A DNA stretch of 64,000 nt from JAXLRU01 sp046330935 (GTDB lineage: Bacteria > Actinomycetota > Actinomycetes > Actinomycetales > Kineosporiaceae), in assembly GCA_046330935.1 (NCBI GenBank), contig JAXLRU010000008.1, forward strand, positions 1 through 64,000, in the 5' to 3' direction. How positions within the stretch are numbered: the stretch's first letter is position 1; each line of letters opens with the position of its first letter. This document shows positions 47,801-55,793 of the stretch, piece by piece. The notes beneath the pieces were generated by a model. That model searched no databases, was not told where the DNA came from, and saw nothing but the letters and a program-made list of their open reading frames with translations. The position numbers and the translations under genes are program-made.

Positions 47801-49827
47801 TGGGCATCACCGCCCGCGGCGCGTGGGAGAGCGTGAAGCGGCACTTCCGTGAGCGCGGCGTCGATGTCGGCAGCGACCCGGTCACCGTGGTGGGCATCGG
47901 CGACATGTCGGGGGACGTGTTCGGCAACGGGATGCTGCTGAGCAGGTCGATCCGGTTGGTCGCGGCGTTCGACCACCGGCACGTCTTCCTCGACCCCGAT
48001 CCCGATCCGCAGCGGTCCTGGACCGAGCGGGCGCGCCTGTTCGCGCTGCCCCGGTCGTCGTGGGCCGACTACGACCCGGCGCTGCTGTCCGAGGGCGGCG
48101 GGGTGTACCCGCGCTCGGCGAAGTCGGTGCCGATCAGCCCGCAGGTGGCGGCGGTCCTGGGCATCGCGGACGGGGTGACGGCGATGACGCCCGCAGACCT
48201 GCTGCGCGCCGTGCTCACCGCCCCGGTGGACCTGCTGTGGAACGGCGGGATCGGCACGTACGTGAAGGCGTCGGGGGAGTCCCACGCCGCCGTCGGCGAC
48301 AAGGCCAACGACGCGATCCGGGTGGACGGGCGCGACCTGCGGGTCGGCGTGGTGGGCGAGGGCGGCAACCTCGGGCTGACCCAGGCGGGCAGGATCGAGG
48401 CCGCCCTGGCGGGGGTGCGCCTGAACACCGACGCGATCGACAACTCCGCGGGCGTGGACTGCTCCGACCACGAGGTCCTGATCAAGATCCTGCTCGACCG
48501 CGTGGTCGCCGCCGGGGACCTCACCGGCAAGCAGCGCAACGCCCTGCTCGCCGAGATGACCGACGACGTGGCGGCGCTGGTCCTGCGCGACAACGTCGAG
48601 CAGAACCAGTTGCTCGCGGCGTCCCTGGCGCAGGCCGCCGGGATGGCCGACGCCCACCGGCGGATGCTGCGTCGGCTGGAGGCCGACGGCCTGGACCGGG
48701 CCCTGGAGTGCCTGCCCACCGACAAGGAGCTGGCCGACCGGGCGGCCTCGGGCGGGGCGCTGACCTCGCCGGAGCTGTCCGTCCTCGTCGCCCACGCCAA
48801 GATCGAGCTCAAGCGGGCGCTGCTGGACGGCGTCACCGTGGACGACCCGTACCTGCAGGCCATGCTCGTGGGCTGCTTCCCGCGCGTCCTCGGCGAGCGC
48901 TTCCCCGACCAGCTCGCCCACCACCCGCTGCGCCGGGAGATCGTCGCGAACGTGCTGGCCAACGACATGGTCAACCGGGGCGGGGCCACCTTCGCCTTCC
49001 GCGCCGTGGAGGAGACCGGCGCGAGCGTGGACGAGGTCGCGCGCGCCTACGTCGCCTGCCGCGAGGTGTTCGGCGTGACGTCGTTCGCGGCCGACGTCGA
49101 GGCGCTGGAGGGGCCCCACGCGGCGAGCGCCCAGATCGCCCTGCACCTGGCGCTGCGCCGGCTGCTCGACCGCGGCACCCGCTGGTTCCTGCAGCACGCG
49201 CGGGTCGGGGACGCGAACGACGGGCGAGGGCTGCGCGACGTCGTCGAGAGGCTCGCTCCGGTCGTCGCCGAGCTCGGGCCGAGCGTGCCCGAGGCCCTCG
49301 TCGGGGCCGAGGCACGGGAGTTGGAGGCCCAGACCCGGCGGCTGGCCGACCGGGGCGCCCCCGACGACCTCGCGCAGCGGGCCGCGGCGCTGCTCAACGT
49401 CTACCAGCTGCTCGACGTCGTCCAGGTCGCGGGCGCCGCGGGGGTCCCGCCGCAGCGGGTGCTGCCCGTCTACTTCGCGATCTCCGACCGGTTCGGCGTC
49501 GACACCCTGCTGACGCGGATCACGCGCCTGGACCGCAGCGACAGGTGGAAGGCGCTCGCCCGGACGTCCCTGCGTTACGACGCCTACGGCGTCCTGGAGT
49601 CCCTCACCCTCGCCGTGATGACCGAGACCGCCGCCTCGGGCGGGGAGCCCGGGGCCGAGGACAAGGACGCGTCGCCGGAGCGCCTGCTCGACGCGTGGGA
49701 GTCGGCGCACCGCGCCACGGTGGCGGCGACCCGGGCGACCCTGCAGGAGGTCCTGCTGCTGGAGGAGGTCGACCTCGCGTCGCTGTCGGTGGCGCTGCGC
49801 ACGCTGCGGGAGCTCGTCCGGGGCTGA
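44863..49827 (+). CDS. gdhB: NAD-specific glutamate dehydrogenase, 180-kDa class
   Basis: This 1654-residue enzyme oxidises glutamate to 2-oxoglutarate and ammonia with NAD; its length agrees with the large-class enzymes of Streptomyces (about 1650). N-terminal ACT-like regulatory parts precede the catalytic core, where VHLRFGSVARGGLRWSDR, KNAVIVPTGAKGGFVAKRLP (catalytic Lys) and GIGDMSGDVFGNGML are diagnostic; VVGEGGNLGLTQAGRIE lies in the NAD domain. The C-terminal 450 residues are helical. ATG 44863 or GTG 44893 could be the start. TAGCCT (44838-44843) is a likely -10. The downstream kinase gene has its own -10. Confidence 0.93.
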   Translation: MPAGRRRWSGVQRASRWDEILERARTAVAEVGQADGTLEHLLPLYYRHVQAEDLAGRDPVDVVAALASHRDLAASREPGQALVRCWTPTVEAHGWSAGHTVLEIVCDDMPFLVDSVIAALTGADCAIGLVVHPVLRLRRGADGRLIGPDEGADEAGHAVEESWIHVEFDRVSDPARSEDVAARIRAVLDDVRVAVEDWPRMREQAMTIALGLTQRPPAGVASEEVQQAQRLLLWLVEEHFTFVGYREYRLAEDGEDLLLQPQAASGLGVLRPGREGSRTEPVRLTAAVRERARDPHLLVLTKANTRSTVHRPANLDYIGVKLFDEDGRVVGERRFLGLFSASAYTDSVRRIPVLAGKCAAVLDAAGFEPDSHSGKELLQILETYPRDELFQIDVEQLTAIATAVQHLQERRRTRLFVRHDPYGRFVSALVFLPRDRYTTAMRLAVEQLLRETFGAVRVDYTTRVSESVLARLHFVLWLPAGGAGAAVAVDAAALQGRLVEVTRSWDDDLAEALRLELGEERGDALVRAWGLGVPQAYKDEVPARVAVRDVVRLERLLGEHPTGDDEALATTMYRPLGAGADHRRFVVYRCAPMSLSAALPFLADLGVEVVDERPFVLVRTDPTTGLRRTAHVYDFGVRHHDPAVDLDAARLAFCDAFAAAWFGAAESDGFSRLVLTAEMTWRQVSVLRAYARYLRQVGLPYSFEYLPAVLAGHVGLTRRLVALFEARFDPTAGREARTRAAVVAEHVAAITADLDAVASLDHDRILRAFLGVITATVRTNAWVDHARRPAQGPPYLSFKLSPAQVPDVPAPVPVHEIFVYSPRVEGVHLRFGSVARGGLRWSDRREDFRTEILGLVKAQIVKNAVIVPTGAKGGFVAKRLPDPAVDRDAWLAEGVASYTTFIRGLLDLTDNRVADASGSHVVAPAQVVVHDEEDPYLVVAADKGTATFSDLANGVAAEYGFWLGDAFASGGSAGYDHKAMGITARGAWESVKRHFRERGVDVGSDPVTVVGIGDMSGDVFGNGMLLSRSIRLVAAFDHRHVFLDPDPDPQRSWTERARLFALPRSSWADYDPALLSEGGGVYPRSAKSVPISPQVAAVLGIADGVTAMTPADLLRAVLTAPVDLLWNGGIGTYVKASGESHAAVGDKANDAIRVDGRDLRVGVVGEGGNLGLTQAGRIEAALAGVRLNTDAIDNSAGVDCSDHEVLIKILLDRVVAAGDLTGKQRNALLAEMTDDVAALVLRDNVEQNQLLAASLAQAAGMADAHRRMLRRLEADGLDRALECLPTDKELADRAASGGALTSPELSVLVAHAKIELKRALLDGVTVDDPYLQAMLVGCFPRVLGERFPDQLAHHPLRREIVANVLANDMVNRGGATFAFRAVEETGASVDEVARAYVACREVFGVTSFAADVEALEGPHAASAQIALHLALRRLLDRGTRWFLQHARVGDANDGRGLRDVVERLAPVVAELGPSVPEALVGAEARELEAQTRRLADRGAPDDLAQRAAALLNVYQLLDVVQVAGAAGVPPQRVLPVYFAISDRFGVDTLLTRITRLDRSDRWKALARTSLRYDAYGVLESLTLAVMTETAASGGEPGAEDKDASPERLLDAWESAHRATVAATRATLQEVLLLEEVDLASLSVALRTLRELVRG

Positions 49828-49840
49828 GCCCGCGGCGCCG

Positions 49841-49846
49841 TAGGCT
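49841..49846 (+). promoter_or_regulatory. -10 element of a leaderless transcript (pdtaS-like kinase)
   Basis: TAGGCT ends 7 bases before GTG 49854. It decides the start in favour of GTG 49854 over ATG 49863. Confidence 0.55.
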
Positions 49847-49853
49847 GGGCGCC

Positions 49854-51440
49854 GTGCCGACGATGGCGGACCTCATCCGTACCCGAACCGCGCTGGCGAC
49901 TCCCGACATGGAGTGGCTGCACCTGCTGGTGGGGGACTGGCAGCTGCTCTCGGACCTCTCCTTCGCCGACCTCGTGCTGTGGGTGCGCGACAAGGACGCA
50001 GACGGCTGGGTGGCCGTCGCGCACTGCCGCCCCAGCACGGGCGCGACGGTGCACTACGACGACATCGTCGGGTCGACGGTGGTGCGGGGGCGCCGGCTGC
50101 AGATCGACCGCGCCTACGACCTGCAGCGGATCTGCCGCGAACGCGACCCCGAGTGGCGTGACGACGTGCCGATCCGCGAGGAGACCATCCCGGTCGTGCG
50201 CGCCGGGCAGGTCATCGCCGTCGTGGCCCGCCACACCAACCTCGCGGCCGCCCGCACGCCGTCGCGGCTGGAGCTGACCTACCTGCAGTGCGCCGACGAG
50301 CTGGCCCGGATGGTCGCCAGCGGCGAGTTCCCCGTGGCGGGCGCGCCCACCGGCTCGCGGCGCGGGGCGCCGCGCGTGGGAGACGGCATGCTGCGCCTGG
50401 ACCGCGAGGGGAGCATCTCCTACGCCAGCCCCAACGCGATGTCGGCGCTGCACCGGCTCGGGTACGTCGGCGACTTCTCCGGTGCGTCCCTGGTCGAGAT
50501 CGTCACGCCGCTGCTGGACCAGTCGGGCCAGGTCGACGAGTCGTTGCCGCTGGTGCTGCTAGGCCGCGCGCCCTGGCGCAGCGACATCGAGGCGCGCGGC
50601 ACGACCCTGTCGTTGCGGGCGATCCCGCTGCGGGCAGACGGCGAGCGGGTGGGCGCGCTCCTGCTGGTCCGCGACGTCTCGGAGCTGCGCCGCCGCGAGC
50701 GGGAGCTGCTGAGCAAGGACGCGACGATCCGTGAGGTGCACCACCGGGTCAAGAACAACCTGCAGACCGTGGCGGCACTGCTGCGGCTGCAAGCGCGCCG
50801 GATCAAGTCCGACGAGGGGCGGGCCGCGCTGCAGGAGGCCATGCGCCGGGTCGCCACCATCGCGATGGTGCACGAGCAGCTGTCGACGGGGCTGGGGGAG
50901 ACCGTCGACTTCGACCAGGTCGTGGAGCGGACCGCGGCGCTGGCGGTCGAGCTGGCGGGCCCCGCGCAGGCGGTGTCGATGAAGCGCGTGGGCCGCTTCG
51001 GCGAGCTGCGCGCCGAGAACGCCACCCCGCTGGCGTTGGTGCTCACGGAACTCGTGACGAACGCGGTGGAGCACGGGCTGGAGAACCGTTCGGGGACGGT
51101 CACCCTCATCGCCCGTCGCGACGGCGACCGCCTGACGGCGATCGTGCGCGACGACGGGAGCGGCTTGCCCGAGGGCTTCGCGGCCGGCAGCGACGGGCTC
51201 GGTACCCAGATCGTGCAGGCGCTGGTCTCCGGCGAGATGCGCGGCAGGATCACCTGGGGAGAGGCCGAGCCCGACGACGACGAGGGCGCCGACGCCGGTC
51301 AGGGCCTCGTCGACGACGTCACGACGCCGGGTCTGCGCGAGCAGCTCGGGCTGGGCGCCTCGTCGTCCGCCCTCTCGGCCGGGCCGGGCCGCGGCACGCA
51401 GGTGACCGTCGAGGTGACTGTCCGCCCCGTCCGCGGCTGA
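49854..51440 (+). CDS. pdtaS: Soluble sensor histidine kinase, PdtaS type
   Basis: The 528-residue cytoplasmic kinase has an N-terminal GAF-like domain (about 20-155), a PAS domain (about 175-285) and a HisKA_2/HATPase module. Phospho-acceptor His is in REVHHRVKNNLQTVAALLRLQ (H296 or H297). The HATPase N box reads ELVTNAVEHGLEN. In mycobacteria PdtaS senses metals and nitric oxide and works with PdtaR, an RNA-binding anti-terminator. Its neighbour whiB1 is convergent, as with Rv3220c beside whiB1. An acidic insert lies near the G box (about 463-490). No membrane segment is seen. Confidence 0.92.
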   Translation: MPTMADLIRTRTALATPDMEWLHLLVGDWQLLSDLSFADLVLWVRDKDADGWVAVAHCRPSTGATVHYDDIVGSTVVRGRRLQIDRAYDLQRICRERDPEWRDDVPIREETIPVVRAGQVIAVVARHTNLAAARTPSRLELTYLQCADELARMVASGEFPVAGAPTGSRRGAPRVGDGMLRLDREGSISYASPNAMSALHRLGYVGDFSGASLVEIVTPLLDQSGQVDESLPLVLLGRAPWRSDIEARGTTLSLRAIPLRADGERVGALLLVRDVSELRRRERELLSKDATIREVHHRVKNNLQTVAALLRLQARRIKSDEGRAALQEAMRRVATIAMVHEQLSTGLGETVDFDQVVERTAALAVELAGPAQAVSMKRVGRFGELRAENATPLALVLTELVTNAVEHGLENRSGTVTLIARRDGDRLTAIVRDDGSGLPEGFAAGSDGLGTQIVQALVSGEMRGRITWGEAEPDDDEGADAGQGLVDDVTTPGLREQLGLGASSSALSAGPGRGTQVTVEVTVRPVRG

Positions 51441-51517
51441 GACCGTCTCCGTCCGGATCCGGAGCCGGAGCGAGGCATCCCAGGGCCCGCGAGTGCTCCC
51501 GAATGGCACGCCGACAG

Positions 51518-51556
51518 CGCGAAGCCCCGCCGACCAGGGGTCGGCGGGGCTTCGCG
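51518..51556. terminator. Bidirectional terminator between pdtaS and whiB1
   Basis: A perfect 18-bp stem (51518-51535 with 51539-51556) around the loop AGG. It lies between the two convergent stops, 78 bases after pdtaS and 26 bases after whiB1. Confidence 0.85.
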
Positions 51557-51581
51557 ACGTTCGTCAGCCGGCGGGCTCTGT

Positions 51582-51830
51582 TCAGCCGGCGCGGCGGGCG
51601 CGGGCGTTGCGACGCTTGAGCGCGCGACGCTCGTCCTCGGACAGGCCGCCCCAGACGCCGGCGTCCTGACCCGTGTCCAGCGCCCAGCGCAGGCAGGTCT
51701 CGACGACGTCGCAGCGGCGACAAACGGCCTTGGCCTCTTCGATCTGGAGCAGGGCGGGGCCGGTGTTCCCGATCGGGAAGAACAGCTCCGGGTCCTCCTC
51801 CAGGCAGGCAGCGGTGTGGCGCCAATCCAT
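51582..51830 (-). CDS. whiB1: WhiB-family iron-sulfur transcription factor, WhiB1 type
   Basis: The 82-residue protein has the four cluster cysteines at 9, 37, 40 and 46, the turn GVWGGLSEDE and the basic tail RRALKRRNARARR. WhiB1 is the nitric-oxide-sensitive, usually essential member that binds the primary sigma factor. GGAGGAG lies about 9 bases before the ATG. The frame stays open another 73 codons upstream but without conserved residues. It faces pdtaS as in mycobacteria. Confidence 0.93.
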   Translation of the reverse strand: MDWRHTAACLEEDPELFFPIGNTGPALLQIEEAKAVCRRCDVVETCLRWALDTGQDAGVWGGLSEDERRALKRRNARARRAG

Positions 51831-52676
51831 GGGGGTGTCACTCCTCCGGCCCCTCAGCGGGGCAATCCTGTGCCCCTGTCGGGGGCGTCCTGGGTGTCGA
51901 CGGACGCAAGGCTGCGCGGTCGACCTGACGTACTGGCTCGCTCTGAACGTTGCAGTGCTCGTGGTGATGCCCGGCGCGACGTGCTTCGCGCCTCTCGCCT
52001 CCGGGTGTGAGAGTCCTCGCGCGGCCTTGGTCTTCTTCCCTAAGGCCATGCTGCCCTCACCCCGAGGTGCCTGAGAGAAAGCCTCACATCCTTGTGCCCG
52101 TCTTCACAAGGGTTTCCGGGTCTCAACTTGGCGACGGGTTGTGTCCGTGCTCACGCCGGGACGCCTGGCCGATCATTCGTCACCTTCCGTCACTGGCTTG
52201 AGCAGTTTCCTGAGACAAGCCTGTGAGCTGGGCCGATGACACGGACCGGTCACGCCGTGCAACCGAACCGGCGTCGGTGGTTCAGCCTTCATCCAGCCGT
52301 CGCGACGGAGGTGGCGGACCTCGGTGGCGGAAAGTAGTCACCGAGCCCGTTCGCCGCGACGCTGCGAGCCGTTTCCACTGTGCGATTGTTGCCCTGCCGG
52401 GAATGACGGATGCGAACGACATCCGCGGTGGTGCCCGGTGCCTCCCGGCAGGTCCTGGGGTGCCAACGGCGACCCACCCGTTCCCGTGCCCCGCTCCTGG
52501 AGTGACATGCATCACCGGAGCGGTATTCACGACGCCGAGTTCGCCCGTCGGTTGCGCCTGGCGCGACGGTCGGTCCTGCGCCTCAGCGCCCTCCGGTCGG
52601 CGCCGGTCGCGCCCGCCTGGGAGGATTCGCTTCGGGAACGAGCGAGCCGGACAGGCTCTGAAGAGGAGGAGGTCCG
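51831..52676. other. Long non-coding region upstream of whiB1
   Basis: About 850 bases between two divergent genes, with base composition lower in GC than average, mainly at about 52080-52400. Small frames exist on both strands but show no codon bias or known motif. A CRP-like palindrome lies at 52501. In mycobacteria the whiB1 promoter is long and controlled by CRP, so much of this stretch is probably regulatory. I cannot place the whiB1 promoter itself with confidence. Confidence 0.5.
52501..52516. promoter_or_regulatory. CRP-family binding site candidate
   Basis: AGTGACATGCATCACC has the GTGA-N6-TCAC core of CRP/FNR-family sites (mycobacterial CRP: TGTGA-N6-TCACA), matching 8 of 8 core bases. 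It is 161 bases before the small membrane protein gene (52677) and about 670 bases before whiB1 on the other strand. Confidence 0.4.
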
Positions 52677-53051
52677 GTGGACCGGTGGCGTCTTGGCCTG
52701 GCCGCGTGCGTGTCGGTGCAGGCCGCGGCCGCGACGGCGGGGGCGGCCTACCTGCTGGTCGGCCTGGTGGACGGCGCGGCCGTCGACCGCGCCGGGGCGG
52801 CCTGGGAGTTCGTGTGTGCGCTCGGCCTGGCGATCCTGCTGTGGTCGACCGTGCGGGCGGTGGCGCGGGGGCGGCGCTGGGCGCGCGGACCCCTGCTCGC
52901 CTGGCAGCTCATCGCCCTGCCCGTCAGCGCGACGATGGCCAGCAGCCGGCTGTGGCCGCTGGGCGTGGTGCTGCTGGTGTCGGTGGTCGGCGGGCTCGTC
53001 GCCACCGGCCGCCCGGCAACCCTCGGCGGCCCGTCGGCGACCGAGGCCTGA
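52677..53051 (+). CDS. Small integral membrane protein
   Basis: The 124-residue protein has four membrane segments (about 6-30, 40-58, 68-90 and 92-110) with a basic loop RAVARGRRWARGP. I do not recognise a named family; similar small four-helix proteins are common in actinobacteria. GAGGAGG ends 6 bases before GTG 52677, which supports translation. The stop is 30 bases from the convergent sigF stop. Confidence 0.7.
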   Translation: MDRWRLGLAACVSVQAAAATAGAAYLLVGLVDGAAVDRAGAAWEFVCALGLAILLWSTVRAVARGRRWARGPLLAWQLIALPVSATMASSRLWPLGVVLLVSVVGGLVATGRPATLGGPSATEA

Positions 53052-53081
53052 GCCGGGCACGACCCGAGCGCCGGCCCCACG

Positions 53082-53924
53082 TCAGCCGGGCGGGTCCAGC
53101 CCCTCCCGGAGCGCGGCCATGCTGCGCGCGAGCAGCCGCGAGACGTGCATCTGCGACATACCGACCTCCGCCGCGATCTGCGCCTGCGACATCCCCCGCA
53201 CGAACCTCAGCGCGACGATCCGGCGCTCCCGGGCCGGCAGCTTGGCGAGCAGGGGCCGCAGCGTCTCCCGCTGCTCGACCAGCTCCATGCCCTCGTCGAC
53301 GAACCCCAGCTGGGCCTGGTCGCCGTCCTCGCCCGGCACCGGCAGCGGCACCGTGGCGTAGGCGCCCGCCGTCTCCAGCGCCTCGACGACCATGTCCGAG
53401 TCGACGCCGAGCCGGCCGGCGATCTCCTGCACCGTGGGGGAGTGGCCCAGCTCCTGGCTGAGCTCGTCGCGCGCCGCCGAGACCTGACGCCCGAGGTCCT
53501 GCAGCCGCCGGGGGACGCGCAGGGCCCAGGCCCGGTCGCGGAAGTGCCGCCGGATCTCACCGAGCACGGTGGGGACGGCGAAGGCGGTGAAGCTGCCGCG
53601 CTCGGGCTCGAAGCGGTCCACGGCGTGCAGCAGCCCGATCGTGCCGACCTGGACGAGGTCGTCGTACGGCTCGCCCCTGCCGCGGAAGCGCTGGGCGAGG
53701 TGGTGCACCAACGGCAGCTCGGCCTTCACGACGAGGTCGCGGATGGCGGCGCGGCGGGGATGCCCCTCGGGCAGGCTCGCCCGCAGCGCGAGGAGGGCCT
53801 CGGTGCCGGTGGGGGTCGCCTCGCCGGCGTGCTCCCGCGAGGCGGGCACGCCTCCCGTCTGCCACACCTCGGCGGGGCCCTGCTGCGCCTCGGTCGTGCC
53901 CGGGCCGGGTCCCGACGGGCTCAC
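53082..53924 (-). CDS. sigF: Alternative sigma factor, SigF/SigB type
   Basis: The 280-residue sigma factor has regions 2, 3 and 4 and no region 1.1. LPLVHHLAQRFRGRGEPYDDLVQVG and DRFEPERGSFTAFAVPTVLGEIRR are region 2. GHSPTVQEIAGRLGVDSDMV is in region 3. VRGMSQAQIAAEVGMSQMHVSRLL is the region 4 helix-turn-helix. It governs general stress or stationary genes. GTG 53924 overlaps the rsbW stop by 4 bases, so sigma and anti-sigma are made together. The N-terminal 40 residues are variable. Confidence 0.92.
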   Translation of the reverse strand: MSPSGPGPGTTEAQQGPAEVWQTGGVPASREHAGEATPTGTEALLALRASLPEGHPRRAAIRDLVVKAELPLVHHLAQRFRGRGEPYDDLVQVGTIGLLHAVDRFEPERGSFTAFAVPTVLGEIRRHFRDRAWALRVPRRLQDLGRQVSAARDELSQELGHSPTVQEIAGRLGVDSDMVVEALETAGAYATVPLPVPGEDGDQAQLGFVDEGMELVEQRETLRPLLAKLPARERRIVALRFVRGMSQAQIAAEVGMSQMHVSRLLARSMAALREGLDPPG

Positions 53925-54325
53925 CCGGTTCTCCCCGGACTGTCGTGGACGAGTCGTACCCAGGAGCCGTTCGGCCCGGACCCGGTCTCGACCGAGCCGA
54001 CCAGGGCGGCGAGCACCGACCACGCGAAGCTCGTGCGGTCGGGCAGCACCGAGGCCGGACCCGTGACGTGGACGTCGAGGGCCTCGTCGCGCACGACGAA
54101 GACGGCGAAGAGGTCCTCGCCGGGGTGCGCACGGTGGTCCAGCAGCAGGGCGCAGGCCTCGTCGACGGCGATCCGCAGGTCCTCGATCTCGTCGAGGGTG
54201 AGGTCCAGGCGCGCGGCCAGCCCCGCCGCCGCCGTCCGGATCACCGCCAGGTAGGCCGGATCGGCCGGGACCCGCAGCTCCACGCTGTCTCCGGCCAGGG
54301 TGCCCGGTTGTTCCATGGTGGTCAC
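53921..54325 (-). CDS. rsbW: Anti-sigma factor, RsbW/UsfX type
   Basis: About 134 residues from GTG 54325 (AGGGG 5 bases upstream); ATG 54316 is an alternative start. It has the GHKL fold of RsbW: LRIAVDEACALLLDHR is the N-box region, but the usual Asn after DEACA is Leu, as in mycobacterial UsfX. TSFAWSVLAALVGSVE is near the C-terminus. It binds and holds SigF; release needs an anti-anti-sigma partner not encoded in this window. It is coupled to sigF and diverges from the Tad operon. Confidence 0.88.
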   Translation of the reverse strand: MTTMEQPGTLAGDSVELRVPADPAYLAVIRTAAAGLAARLDLTLDEIEDLRIAVDEACALLLDHRAHPGEDLFAVFVVRDEALDVHVTGPASVLPDRTSFAWSVLAALVGSVETGSGPNGSWVRLVHDSPGRTG

Positions 54326-54570
54326 GACGTCCCCTTCTGCTGCGTGCGGTGACGTGGCGTTGCCGACTGCGACGTCGCCGCCCTCGTCGTCACCATAGCC
54401 GCGCCCGTGCACCGGTGCAGGGCTCCGTGCCCCCGTCGGGGGCCCGCGGGTGGACCCCACCGGCCCTGGTGCCCGGGTGCCCGAAGGGTGTGGACGACGG
54501 AGACGGCGGGACGCGCGACACCCGTAAGCTCCTCCCCGACCGGCCGGTACCGATCGGGGAGGAGACACCG

Positions 54571-55791
54571 GTGGACGGGGTGACCCTGGTCGCGGGCGAG
54601 GTCCGCGAGCTGATCCGCCGCCGCGGGCTCGACCCGGGGCGCGACCACGCCTCGGTGCACGCCCTCGTACGCGAGGCGGTGACCGACTACGACGAGCGCT
54701 CCCTCACCAGCAGGCTCCCGGCGCTGTCGGACGTCGACACCGCGGTGAAGCAGGTCCTCGACGTCGTGGTCGGCTTCGGCCCGCTGCAGCCCTACCTCGA
54801 CGACCCCGAGATCGAGGAGATCTGGATCAACGAGCCGAGCCGCGTGTTCGTCGCGCGGGGCGGGATCTCGGAGCTGACCACCACGATCCTGCGCGAGGAC
54901 GAGCTGCGCGACCTCGTCGAGCGGATGGTGCTCGCGGCCGGGCGCCGGGTCGACCTCTCGAGCCCGTTCGTCGACGCGACGCTCCCCGACGGCTCGCGCG
55001 TCCACGTCGTCATCCCCGACGTCACCCGCCGCCACATGGCCGTGAACATCCGCAAGTTCGTGGTCCGCGCGCACCGGTTGGACGACCTCGTCACCCTCGG
55101 CACGCTGACCCCGCCCGCCGCCGCCTTCCTGGGCGCGGCGGTGCAGGCCGGGCTGAACGTGCTCGTCAGCGGCGGCACCCAGGCCGGCAAGACGACCATG
55201 CTCAACTGCCTCACGGCGGCCGTGCCCGCCCGCGAGCGGGTGATCACCTGCGAGGAGGTCTTCGAGCTGCAAGTGCCCCGCCGCGACGTCGTGGGCCTGC
55301 AGTGCCGCCAACCGAACCTGGAGGGGGCGGGGGAGATCCCGCTGCGCCGGCTGGTCAAGGAGGCGCTGCGGATGCGCCCCGACCGGCTCGTGGTCGGCGA
55401 GGTGCGCCAGGCCGAGGCGCTGGACCTGCTGATCGCGCTCAACAGCGGCCTGCCGGGCATGTGCACCCTGCACGCGAACTCCGCCCGCGAGGCCGTGCTC
55501 AAGATGTGCACCCTGCCCCTGCTGGCGGGCACCAACGTGAGCAGCCGCTTCGTCGTGCCCACCGTGGCGGCCAGCGTCGACGTCGTCGTCCAGCTGCGCC
55601 TGGACGCCGACGGCCGCCGGCGCGTGCACGAGATCGTCGCGGTCCCCGGCCGGACGGAGGGCGACGTCGTCGAGACGGCCGACCTGTTCGTCCGGCGTGA
55701 GGGGCGGCTGGTGCGCGCCGAGGGGTTCCCGCCCCACCGTGACCGCTTCGAACGGATCGGCGTGGACGTGGCCGCGCTGCTGGGGGTCTGA
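54571..55791 (+). CDS. tadA: Tad pilus assembly ATPase TadA/CpaF
   Basis: The 406-residue secretion ATPase powers Flp/Tad pilus assembly. LDDPEIEEIWINEPSRVFVAR is the conserved N-terminal element. Walker A is G201-G-T-Q-A-G-K207-T-T. The Asp box is in ERVITCEEVFELQ, and Walker B is MRPDRLVVGEVRQAEALDLL with HANSARE after it. GGGGAGGAG lies 6 bases before the GTG. It begins a seven-gene operon of TadA, TadB, TadC, small pilin-like and TadE/G-like proteins. Confidence 0.93.
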   Translation: MDGVTLVAGEVRELIRRRGLDPGRDHASVHALVREAVTDYDERSLTSRLPALSDVDTAVKQVLDVVVGFGPLQPYLDDPEIEEIWINEPSRVFVARGGISELTTTILREDELRDLVERMVLAAGRRVDLSSPFVDATLPDGSRVHVVIPDVTRRHMAVNIRKFVVRAHRLDDLVTLGTLTPPAAAFLGAAVQAGLNVLVSGGTQAGKTTMLNCLTAAVPARERVITCEEVFELQVPRRDVVGLQCRQPNLEGAGEIPLRRLVKEALRMRPDRLVVGEVRQAEALDLLIALNSGLPGMCTLHANSAREAVLKMCTLPLLAGTNVSSRFVVPTVAASVDVVVQLRLDADGRRRVHEIVAVPGRTEGDVVETADLFVRREGRLVRAEGFPPHRDRFERIGVDVAALLGV

Positions 55792-55793
55792 GC

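Noticed and set aside
46294..49710. A very long antisense frame within gdhB
   Set aside because: It is a shadow of the gdhB coding strand; low-complexity composition and no motifs.
51831..52049. N-terminal extension of WhiB1
   Set aside because: The frame is open but codon third positions show no GC bias, and a good ribosome binding site lies just before ATG 51830.
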